6,131 nucleotides of DNA from contig JAAYZY010000044.1 in NCBI GenBank assembly GCA_012514615.1, positions 1 through 6,131 of the forward strand, given 5' to 3'. This document shows positions 1 through 5,368 of this stretch, piece after piece (positions within the stretch are counted from its first letter, which is position 1; each line of letters starts with the position of its first letter). The notes beneath the pieces were generated by a model, which worked only from the letters and a program-made list of their open reading frames with translations, ran no database searches and was not told the origin of the DNA. Both the position numbers and the translations under genes were made by a program. The stretch comes from Chloroflexota bacterium. GTDB lineage: Bacteria; Chloroflexota; Anaerolineae; DTPP01.

Positions 1-295
1 AAGTGACCAACTGTTCGTGCTCCAAGGTCTTGTTGAAGATCTCCAGCGGTGTGCCGTACTCCAGCGGGGGCTGCTCGATGGCCTTCAGCTCCACGCGGCC
101 GCCACGCTCGTGCACGTACTTGTAGAACTTCATGGCGTGGCTCACTTCTTCCTGCGCCTGCTTGCTCATCCAGTGGCTGATCCCACGGAGGGCCTTGGAC
201 TCAGCGTAGGCGCCCATGGCTTGGTACATGTAGGCCGAATACAGCTCATTCTTGATCTGCTCGTTGATGGCATCCTGCAGTCTCTTGCTCAGCAT
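1..295 (-). CDS. ftn: Ferritin (bacterial non-haem FtnA type), 3' end cut by window edge
   Basis: This gene encodes a bacterial non-haem ferritin, which oxidises Fe(II) at a di-iron centre and stores the ferric mineral inside a cytoplasmic 24-mer cage. The first 98 residues are visible, about 55-60% of the family's usual 165-175. Ferroxidase ligands fall at the same numbers as in E. coli FtnA: E17 (in NELYSAYMY), E50 and H53 (in [10 protein letters not shown]) and E94 (in LEHEQ). E49, a position linked to the third iron site in FtnA, is also present. The later glutamine/glutamate ligands lie outside the window. The ATG at 293-295 is preceded by a strong AAGGAG (303-308 on the minus strand), so the start is secure. 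It lies 56 bases downstream of the PerR-like gene on the same strand, with no terminator and no convincing promoter between them, so the two are probably an operon and ferritin supply would follow peroxide or iron sensing. Family assignment is very secure; the exact subtype is less so. Confidence 0.95.
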   Translation of the reverse strand, partial: MLSKRLQDAINEQIKNELYSAYMYQAMGAYAESKALRGISHWMSKQAQEEVSHAMKFYKYVHERGGRVELKAIEQPPLEYGTPLEIFNKTLEHEQLVT

Positions 296-351
296 CTTGA
301 CGCTCCTTTTCCTGTTGGTTTGGCATTGCGAATGTTCGGTAAAGCAGCGGC

Positions 352-807
352 TCAGCGTCGCTGCGAACCTTCCTCTTGCTGACACTGCGGGCACAGGCCG
401 TAGAACTCCAAGCGGTGCCGCACGTCACGGTAGCCGGTGCGCCGGGCCACATCTTCGTCCAGGCTGTCCAGGGCGCCGGGCTGCACATCGGTCAGGGCCT
501 TGCAGCGCCGACAGACGATGTGGGCATGGGAGAAGGGGGCGCTGCCGTCATAGTGGCTACTCTCTTGACCGAACCCCACCTCCCACAGCTCGCCCAGCTC
601 CTGCAGCAGGGCGACCGTTTTGTAGACGGTGGCCAGGCTGGTCATGGGGAAGTCTGCCTTCACCCGTTGGTAGATCTCGTCGGCGGTAAGGTGCTCTTGG
701 CTGCCCATCAACACACGCAGGATGGCCATGCGCTGCGGCGTGAGGCGGTAACCCCGGCCCTTCAGCTTGGCGATCAGCTCCTGCAGGTGTTCTTCCACGG
801 TGCTCAC
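352..807 (-). CDS. perR: PerR-type Fur-family metal-dependent transcriptional repressor
   Basis: This is a 151-residue Fur-superfamily repressor. An N-terminal winged helix spans about residues 8-85 ([10 protein letters not shown] at 21-30; recognition region SLATVYKTV at 57-65), followed by a metal-binding dimerisation domain. Two CxxC pairs, C99/C102 and C139/C142, match the structural Zn(Cys)4 site. Candidate regulatory-metal ligands are H39, D87, H94, H96 and D107, which align in order with B. subtilis PerR H37, D85, H91, H93 and D104. Aspartate rather than glutamate at the D107 position is the known PerR-like feature associated with peroxide sensing by histidine oxidation, so PerR is favoured over Fur or Zur. 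The start is GTG at 805-807, placed by the GGAGAGG at 813-819 on the minus strand; a second GTG three codons later is possible. The gene leads the ferritin gene and has its own strong promoter. Family assignment is very secure; the peroxide-sensing role is inferred from alignment by eye. Confidence 0.93.
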   Translation of the reverse strand: MSTVEEHLQELIAKLKGRGYRLTPQRMAILRVLMGSQEHLTADEIYQRVKADFPMTSLATVYKTVALLQELGELWEVGFGQESSHYDGSAPFSHAHIVCRRCKALTDVQPGALDSLDEDVARRTGYRDVRHRLEFYGLCPQCQQEEGSQRR

Positions 808-841
808 GGCAACCTCTCCAGGCTCCCCAATAAGGTCTTTC

Positions 842-864
842 TATCTACAGCGAATCATTATCTA
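842..864 (-). promoter_or_regulatory. Candidate Fur/PerR-box operator over the perR transcription start
   Basis: Just downstream of the -10, the minus strand reads GATAATGATT (853-862), which resembles one half plus the centre of Fur and Per boxes (GATAATGAT; TTATAATnATTATAA). Against the 15-base Per box it matches about 8 of 14 specified positions, mostly on one side. TATCTA also occurs twice on the plus strand, at 842-847 and 859-864, a 17-base periodicity. The position is right for a repressor blocking initiation and fits the common autoregulation of PerR. The weak right half-site keeps this a candidate only. Confidence 0.45.
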
Positions 865-869
865 AAAGA

Positions 870-898
870 AGTATACACCGGATGCCGGCCGTTGTCAA
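870..898 (-). promoter_or_regulatory. Sigma70-type promoter of the perR-ferritin operon
   Basis: On the minus strand, TTGACA (893-898) is followed by a 17-base spacer and TATACT (870-875). The -35 is a perfect consensus, the -10 matches five of six bases, and spacing is optimal. Transcription should start near 863, leaving a leader of roughly 55 bases before the GTG of the regulator. It stands out as an AT-rich island in GC-rich surroundings. Confidence 0.85.
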
Positions 899-988
899 GG
901 GGCGGCGGCCGGTTCTTATGAGACTCTTACACGCGGGGAGTGGAGAGGAGCGGCGGCCGCCCTGCCCCCAGATCTGCGCGATCCCGCA

Positions 989-1017
989 TTGCCAAAGGCC
1001 GCAGAATCTGGTATAAT
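989..1017 (+). promoter_or_regulatory. Sigma70-type promoter of the half-ferritin/DUF3786 transcript
   Basis: TTGCCA (989-994), a 17-base spacer and a perfect TATAAT (1012-1017) form a good housekeeping promoter; TGG directly before the -10 is close to an extended -10. Transcription should start near 1024. No Per-box-like palindrome is evident at this promoter, so control by the neighbouring regulator is not supported by the sequence. Confidence 0.8.
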
Positions 1018-1144
1018 GGGGGCACAATCGGCTCGCAGAGCACCCCTTCGTTCCACCACACCCACGCTGACGCTGTCCTTGCCGAATACCGCTCGTGAGG
1101 CCCACGACGACATGCTGCCCATCCGCTGCGCAGGAGGAGGATGC

Positions 1145-1348
1145 ATGGACTGGCTCACTTTCTTGAAAGTCATGGCCATGGACGAAGAGGCGGCCTACAA
1201 GAAGTACCAATTGGCTGCCAGCCTCACAGACGACGAGGAGCTCAAGGCGCTGCTGGAGCGGCTGCGAGACGAAGAGGAGTTCCACGCCCAGTTCCTTCTG
1301 GAGCAGTACAACCGCCTACAGAGGCTGTTGGCGGCCCGCGCACAGTAG
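1145..1348 (+). CDS. Small two-helix ferritin-like (rubrerythrin-like half-domain) protein
   Basis: This predicts an acidic, all-helical 67-residue protein with two amphipathic helices (about residues 5-27 and 30-62) joined at LTDDEE. The pattern resembles one half of a rubrerythrin or ferritin four-helix bundle: EEAAYKKYQLAAS in helix 1 and DEEEFHAQFLL in helix 2, giving one glutamate (E14 or E15) plus an ExxH (E44, H47). One such chain supplies only half a di-iron site, so a dimer would be needed. E14 to E44 is 30 residues and E44 to H47 is 3, as I recall for encapsulated ferritin (E32, E62, H65). The start at ATG 1145 is set by AGGAGG at 1132-1137, seven bases upstream. An overlapping ATG at 1141 is out of frame and too close to that site. 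There is no signal peptide or membrane segment. It is divergent from perR-ferritin, which suits an iron or peroxide role. The fold call is good; metal binding and function are inferred. It may alternatively be a non-metal helical hairpin. Confidence 0.8.
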   Translation: MDWLTFLKVMAMDEEAAYKKYQLAASLTDDEELKALLERLRDEEEFHAQFLLEQYNRLQRLLAARAQ

Positions 1349-1380
1349 CACTCTCCGCTGCCCCAGGGCCGACACGGGGG

Positions 1381-1409
1381 CATCGGTTGCGTCGCCGGCG
1401 CAGCCGATG
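1381..1409 (+). other. Stem-loop in the gap before the DUF3786 gene
   Basis: CATCGGTTG (1381-1389) can pair with CAGCCGATG (1401-1409), a nine-pair stem with one G-U, around an 11-base GC-rich loop. No run of T follows, so it does not look like an intrinsic terminator. It could stabilise or process the mRNA between the small ferritin-like gene and the DUF3786 gene. Confidence 0.5.
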
Positions 1410-1423
1410 GCTTGCAGTTGCCG

Positions 1424-1441
1424 ACGGCGCGTTGTCGCCGT
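1424..1441 (+). other. Short hairpin upstream of the DUF3786 ribosome binding site
   Basis: ACGGCG (1424-1429) and CGCCGT (1436-1441) form a six-pair stem with a six-base loop, ending 16 bases before the AAGGAG at 1458-1463. It has no T tract. In DNA this GC-rich such a hairpin can arise by chance; it is listed because it is the second structure within one 123-base gap. Confidence 0.35.
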
Positions 1442-1471
1442 TGCGAGGCTCAACGAGAAGGAGTGGTCGCC

Positions 1472-2158
1472 ATGTGCCCAGACAACCAAGCGGTGGGGGT
1501 CGAAGAGGCTTTTCTTGCGGGGCTGAGGCCTCGCACCACTGAAGAGGTGCTGCACCAGGCCCTGGAGCAGGCCAAGCAGGAGCTGACCAAGCGGGATCCA
1601 CGCATTGTTGGGTGGCAGAGCGGGGCAGAGCTGTTGGCAAACAGCGGCGAGCCCCCCCACTGGCTGCTGCGCTTCTTGGGCGACGAGTTCCGGATCTCGC
1701 AGGAAGGCGCAGAGGTGCTGCGGGTGGTCGGCGAACAGAAGGCGTCTGCCAGCGAACGGCTTCTCCTCTTGCATTACCTCCTCAAGGCCGACGGCCACCC
1801 CCTAGCCAACCGCTGGGTTGCCTTCCGGGAGTTCCCTGAGGGGTTGTCGTACGACGCAGCCTTCCAGGCTCGGGCCAACCGCCGTCTGGCAGAGTTCTTC
1901 GGCTCCGATGCGGCCTCGTTCAGCCAGGCGGCCCAGGCCCTGGGTGGGGAGCGGCTGCACTTTGGCGACGCCTCCTTCCTGTTCCGCACCTTGCCGCGGC
2001 TTTGGCAGGCGGTGGTCTTTTACGCTGCCGATGAAGAGTTCGGAGCCTCGGCGCGCATCCTTTTCGACGGCTCGGCGCACCACTATCTACCCACTGAAGA
2101 CCTGGCGGTGCTGGGCGGGCTCCTCAGCAGCCGCTTGGTACGCGCGGCGCGCGGCTAG
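1472..2158 (+). CDS. DUF3786 domain-containing protein
   Basis: This is a 228-residue soluble protein recognised as DUF3786, an uncharacterised family found mainly in anaerobic bacteria and archaea. The family-like landmarks are LLLLHYLLKADG (97-108) followed by RWVAFREFPEG (114-124), then GDASFLFRTLPRL (165-177) and, near the C-terminus, DEEFGASARILFD (187-199) and YLPTEDLAVLGGLL (205-218). The only cysteine is C2, so it carries no cysteine-based metal cluster of its own. No signal peptide or membrane span is seen. ATG 1472 is chosen because AAGGAG (1458-1463) lies eight bases upstream; the frame is open back to a TTG at 1412, but that extension has no ribosome binding site and an arginine-rich, non-family sequence. 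It follows the small ferritin-like gene by 123 bases and precedes the YfhO gene by 17. The biochemical role is unknown; the neighbours suggest but do not prove a link to redox or metal metabolism. Confidence 0.87.
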   Translation: MCPDNQAVGVEEAFLAGLRPRTTEEVLHQALEQAKQELTKRDPRIVGWQSGAELLANSGEPPHWLLRFLGDEFRISQEGAEVLRVVGEQKASASERLLLLHYLLKADGHPLANRWVAFREFPEGLSYDAAFQARANRRLAEFFGSDAASFSQAAQALGGERLHFGDASFLFRTLPRLWQAVVFYAADEEFGASARILFDGSAHHYLPTEDLAVLGGLLSSRLVRAARG

Positions 2159-2175
2159 GAGCGTTCGCTCAGGGC

Positions 2176-4599
2176 ATGACCACACCTTCATTCCTGTCTC
2201 ATCTGCGGCGGTCCGCCCCACGCTGGAGCGGGCCGCTGGCCCTGCTGCTTCTTCCCTTTCTCTGGCTGTGGCGGCTGGCGTTCGCCGGCCAGGTGCTCTA
2301 TTGGGGCCTGCCCCTGCAGCAGTTCGCCGCCTGGTACGGCTTGGCGGCGGCCGGCTGGCTGGCAGGGGCCCCTCCCCTCTGGAACCGCTGGCTAGGCGCC
2401 GGCGCGCCGCTGCTGGCCAACCACCAGTCAGCCGCCCTTTACCCGCTCAACCTCCCCTTCTTGTTCCTGCCGGTGGAGCGGGCCATGGGCCTGCAGTTGC
2501 TGATGCACCTGGCCCTGGCGGGCCTAGGGATGTACACCTACAGCGGCCGGCTGCGCCTGACGCCGCCTGCACGGACGCTAAGCGCCCTGGCCTTTGCCTT
2601 CGGCGGCTATGTGATCGCCCGAGTGAACTTCCCCAGCATGACCTGCGCCCTGGCCTGGGTACCCTGGGTCCTCTGGGCGGTACACCGGCTGGTGCAGCGC
2701 CCCAGCGCGGCGCGCCTGGTGGGCCTGGCGGCGCTGGCAGCCCTGCAGGCGCTGGCCGGCCATGTGCAGCTCTGGTACTACACCCTGTGGCTGGGTGGTC
2801 TTTACACCCTGGCCTTGGCCTGGGCGGAGCACCCCGGCGAACCCGTGCCGGCGCGTCTGCGGGCCGTAGCCCGAGCGGTAGGCTGGTTGGCTGGCGCAGT
2901 GGCGGCGGCTGTGTGCCTCAGCGCCGGGCAGATGCTACCCACGGCTGAGCTGGCCGCGCAATCGCACCGCAGCGGCGGGGCTGAGTTGGGGTTCGCCATG
3001 ACCTACTCGCTGTGGCCCTGGCGGCTCATCGCCTTTGCCGTGCCGGACTTCTTCGGCAACCCGGGGCGCGGCGACTTCTGGGGCTACAGCAACTATTGGG
3101 AGGACGCGGTCTACATCGGCCTGCTGCCGCTGGGTCTGGCCCTCTACGCCGTGCGCTTCGGCCGCCGCAGGGGCTCGCGGCCTGCCGCAGCCGAGACCGG
3201 GCAGCCGGATCGGCGCCTGACGCCGTTCTTCGTAGGCTTGGCTGTCGCCTCGGTGCTGCTGGCCTTGGGCAAGAACCTACCGCTCTACCCTTGGGTTTTC
3301 CGCTGGGTGCCAGGCTTCGGGTTCTTCCAAGCGCCCTCGCGGCTGCTTCTCTGGTATGTCTTCGCCGCCGCCGCCTTGGCTGGCATCGGCTGGGACCTGT
3401 TGGGGCCCTCCCCGCGTCTGGCCCGAGCGGCGCGCCTGTTGGCCGTGGCCTCGGTGGGGGTGGCCCTGGCCGCGGGGCTGACCCAGTGGTTCCTGCCCCA
3501 GGTGCGGCAGACCTTCAGCCAGGCGCTGCTGCAAGCCAGCGCGCTGGGCTTGGGGGCGTGCCTGTTGGTGGCCTGGCGAGCCGGCGCCTCCCGCCCGCCG
3601 CGGGGCTGGGCCCTGGCCGCCCTGACCCTGGCCGCAGCAGACCTCTTCCTCTTCAGCCTGCCGCTCATCCCCACCACAGACGCGGCGCTCTATCGCCAGC
3701 CCACGGAAAGCGCCGCGTTTCTGCAGGCGCAGCCGGGCCTCTTCCGCATCTACACCACCGCCGAGAGCGACTACGACCTGCGCTACAAGCGTTACTCGCG
3801 CTTCGGCGACTTCCGCCCCCACGACGTCGAGTTCCTCATGGGCCTGCGGGAGACGCAGCTGCCCAACATGGGCGTCTTGGAGCAGATGGAGAGCGCCGGC
3901 CACTTCGACCCGCTGCTGATCGGCCGCTACCAGCAGTACATGGCCGCGGTGAAGGAAGCGCCGGTCGACGCCGCCCTACGCCTGCTGGGCTTGCTGAACG
4001 TGCGCTATCTGCTGGAGCCGGCTCCGTTGGCCGGCCTGACGGCTGTGCACCAGGGCGAGCCGGTCAGCATCCTGGAGAACCCCCACGCCATGCCCCGGGC
4101 GTGGGTGGCGCCCCGGGCTCGCGTCATCGACGACCCGGCGGAGGTGCTGCAGGCCCTGGGCGAGCCGACCTTCGATCCCCGCGCCGAAGTGCTGTTGGAA
4201 GCGCCCGCGCCGCTGCCCAGCGCAGCCCCTCAGCTCCCGACCGCCCCGGCGGAGACCGCGCCGGTCTTGCGCGATCACCCAAACGGCGTTACAATAGCTC
4301 TTGTGCTTGCAGAGCCTGGCTATCTCTGCCTGAGCCAGACCTACTACCCTGGGTGGCAGGCCCTTGTGGACGGCGCGCCGGCTCGCCTGGTGCGAGGGAA
4401 CTTCCTGCTCCAGGTCGTCCCCCTGCCGGCGGGCCCACACACCGTCGAGTTGCGCTATCGCCCGCTGAGCTTCTGGGGCGGGGCAGCCCTGGGCGCGGCG
4501 GCTTGGGCGGCCTGTGCAGGCTGGGTGCTGTGGCGGCGCAGGCGAGCTCGACGCCAAAATGGCGAGGATGGGCGTTCATCGTGCAAAAGGTTGCGGTGA
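2176..4599 (+). CDS. YfhO-family polytopic membrane protein (GT-C-like)
   Basis: This 807-residue integral membrane protein has the YfhO layout. A hydrophobic segment at about 20-37 leads into an external loop with QQF, PLWN (67-70) and GAPLLANHQSA (76-86). Many membrane spans follow to about residue 495, with PDFFGNP (290-296) and QAPSRLLL (385-392) between them. A large extracytoplasmic domain covers about 500-765, ending in the family's YYPGW and the region around VDGAPARLVRGN. A final span (about 768-786) leads into an arginine-rich cytoplasmic tail. YfhO proteins are linked to adding sugars to cell-envelope polymers using lipid-phosphate donors, but the reaction of this member is unknown. 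The first external loop (VLYWGLPLQQF, 40-50) has no acidic residue where many GT-C enzymes carry a catalytic aspartate. ATG 2176 has only a weak ribosome binding site (AGGAG at 2157-2161 is 14 bases away), which suggests coupling to the preceding gene. The last 19 bases overlap the next gene. Confidence 0.88.
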   Translation: MTTPSFLSHLRRSAPRWSGPLALLLLPFLWLWRLAFAGQVLYWGLPLQQFAAWYGLAAAGWLAGAPPLWNRWLGAGAPLLANHQSAALYPLNLPFLFLPVERAMGLQLLMHLALAGLGMYTYSGRLRLTPPARTLSALAFAFGGYVIARVNFPSMTCALAWVPWVLWAVHRLVQRPSAARLVGLAALAALQALAGHVQLWYYTLWLGGLYTLALAWAEHPGEPVPARLRAVARAVGWLAGAVAAAVCLSAGQMLPTAELAAQSHRSGGAELGFAMTYSLWPWRLIAFAVPDFFGNPGRGDFWGYSNYWEDAVYIGLLPLGLALYAVRFGRRRGSRPAAAETGQPDRRLTPFFVGLAVASVLLALGKNLPLYPWVFRWVPGFGFFQAPSRLLLWYVFAAAALAGIGWDLLGPSPRLARAARLLAVASVGVALAAGLTQWFLPQVRQTFSQALLQASALGLGACLLVAWRAGASRPPRGWALAALTLAAADLFLFSLPLIPTTDAALYRQPTESAAFLQAQPGLFRIYTTAESDYDLRYKRYSRFGDFRPHDVEFLMGLRETQLPNMGVLEQMESAGHFDPLLIGRYQQYMAAVKEAPVDAALRLLGLLNVRYLLEPAPLAGLTAVHQGEPVSILENPHAMPRAWVAPRARVIDDPAEVLQALGEPTFDPRAEVLLEAPAPLPSAAPQLPTAPAETAPVLRDHPNGVTIALVLAEPGYLCLSQTYYPGWQALVDGAPARLVRGNFLLQVVPLPAGPHTVELRYRPLSFWGGAALGAAAWAACAGWVLWRRRRARRQNGEDGRSSCKRLR

Positions 4600-5330
4600 T
4601 CATACCGACGTACAACGAGCGGGAAAACATCGCCCCGTTGGTTACCGAGATCCTGGCCCTGGGTCTCCCTGGCTACATCGTGGTGGTAGACGACAACTCC
4701 CCCGACGGTACCGGGGCGCTGGCCGACGAGATGGCTGCCCGCCACCCGCAGGTGCAGGTGGTGCATCGGCCGGGGAAGATGGGCCTGGGGCGAGCCTACT
4801 TGGCCGGCTTTGCCCGCGCCTTCGAGCTTGACGTGGACATGGCCCTGACCATGGACGCCGACTTCTCCCACCACCCCCGCTACATCCCCAACCTGGTGCG
4901 TCTGGTCACCGACGAAGGCCGCGACATCGCCATCGGCTCTCGCTACGTGCCCGGCGGCGGCACCCGCAATTGGGGTGTGGGCCGCCAACTGCTCAGCGGT
5001 GGGGCCAACTTCGTAGCGCGCACCACCTTGGGCCTGCGGGCCCACGACTGCACCGCCGGCTTCCGCTGCTACCGGCGCTCCCTGCTGGAGACGGCCCCGT
5101 TGGACCGCATCTTCTCCGACGGCTACTCGTTCCTCATCGAGCTGCTCTACCGCTGCCAGCGCATGGGCTGCACCGTGGGCGAGTCGCCCATCATCTTTGA
5201 AGATCGCCGCGCCGGCCAGTCCAAGATCTCCAAGAACGAGATCGCCCGGGCCGGCTACACGGTGCTGCGCCTGGCCAGCGAACGGCTGCTGCGCCGGGGG
5301 CCCTCCCCGGTCCGGACGGCGCGGCGCTGA
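4581..5330 (+). CDS. GT2 polyprenyl-phosphate mannose (or glucose) synthase, DPM1-like
   Basis: This is a 249-residue family GT2 enzyme of the dolichol/polyprenol-phosphate mannose synthase group. It transfers a sugar from a nucleotide donor (typically GDP-mannose) to a polyprenyl phosphate at the cytoplasmic membrane face. Visible motifs in order are IIPTYNERENI (7-17), VVVDDNSPDGT (34-44), GKMGLGRAY (65-73), the metal-binding DAD (92-94), GSRYVPGG (119-126), DCTAGFR (156-162) and FEDRRAGQSKIS (206-217), all typical of DPM1-like enzymes. It stops after the catalytic domain, without the C-terminal membrane segments or GtrA-like domain of the DPMS types that carry them. The start is GTG 4581, because QKVAVIIPTYN then begins as in homologues; no ATG in this frame fits, and the ribosome binding site is weak (GAGG at 4564-4567). 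The 19-base overlap with the YfhO gene implies translational coupling. It would supply lipid-linked sugar to the membrane proteins on either side. Mannose is the likeliest sugar, but glucose or another hexose cannot be excluded by sequence. Confidence 0.93.
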   Translation: MQKVAVIIPTYNERENIAPLVTEILALGLPGYIVVVDDNSPDGTGALADEMAARHPQVQVVHRPGKMGLGRAYLAGFARAFELDVDMALTMDADFSHHPRYIPNLVRLVTDEGRDIAIGSRYVPGGGTRNWGVGRQLLSGGANFVARTTLGLRAHDCTAGFRCYRRSLLETAPLDRIFSDGYSFLIELLYRCQRMGCTVGESPIIFEDRRAGQSKISKNEIARAGYTVLRLASERLLRRGPSPVRTARR

Positions 5331-5368
5331 CCCCTGGCTGGCCGCGGCGCGGCACAAGGGGGCGAGCT

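Larger units (their letters stand above)
808..1144. other. Divergent intergenic region between perR and the half-ferritin gene
   Basis: This 337-base stretch has no convincing gene. It carries the leftward perR promoter and candidate operator near 842-898, and the rightward promoter at 989-1017. Between them lies a very GC-rich section in which the decamer GCGGCGGCCG occurs at 902-911 and again at 950-959; this may be simple composition. The part after 1017 would be a leader of about 120 bases for the small ferritin-like gene; I see no recognisable riboswitch in it. An ATG at 1112 is in frame with the downstream gene but has a weak ribosome binding site and adds residues unlike the family. 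Confidence 0.7.

Noticed and set aside
17..921. Plus-strand open frames opposite ferritin and perR (17-382, 252-689, 376-921)
   Set aside because: They are antisense to two genes with clear family motifs, have no ribosome binding sites and show no recognisable domain; the mirror frames are open because of high GC.
902..959. Decamer GCGGCGGCCG occurring twice, considered as a repeat or protein-binding pair
   Set aside because: The sequence is low-complexity GC; chance recurrence in this composition is plausible and there is no link to either promoter's spacing.
845..1285. Minus-strand open frames over the divergent intergenic region and the half-ferritin gene (845-1285, 916-1179)
   Set aside because: They cover both promoters and run antisense to the small ferritin-like gene; the translations are arginine/serine-rich with no family features.
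1141..1542. Overlapping ATG at 1141 giving a 133-residue frame
   Set aside because: It lies only three bases after AGGAGG, and its product is a low-complexity Arg/Gly-rich shadow; the in-frame ATG four bases later yields a coherent ferritin-like helix pair.
1818..2948. A 376-residue plus-strand frame spanning the DUF3786/YfhO junction
   Set aside because: It lies in another frame over two well-supported genes; the composition is Pro/Ala/Arg/Gly-rich and typical of GC-rich shadows.
3012..4580. Open frame extending about 520 codons upstream of the GT2 start, suggesting a large fusion protein
   Set aside because: The upstream part is the out-of-frame shadow of YfhO, rich in Arg, Pro, Gly and Ala without motifs; GT2 homologues begin at the IIPTYN region, matching GTG 4581.
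5291..5322. GC-rich hairpin at the end of the GT2 gene (CCGGGG/CCCCGG inside GCGCC/GGCGC), considered as a terminator
   Set aside because: It lies within the coding sequence, has no following T run, and the next gene starts 38 bases after the stop with a good ribosome binding site.
4455..5357. A 300-residue antisense frame over the GT2 gene
   Set aside because: No ribosome binding site or family motif; the opposite strand encodes an unambiguous DPM1-like enzyme.
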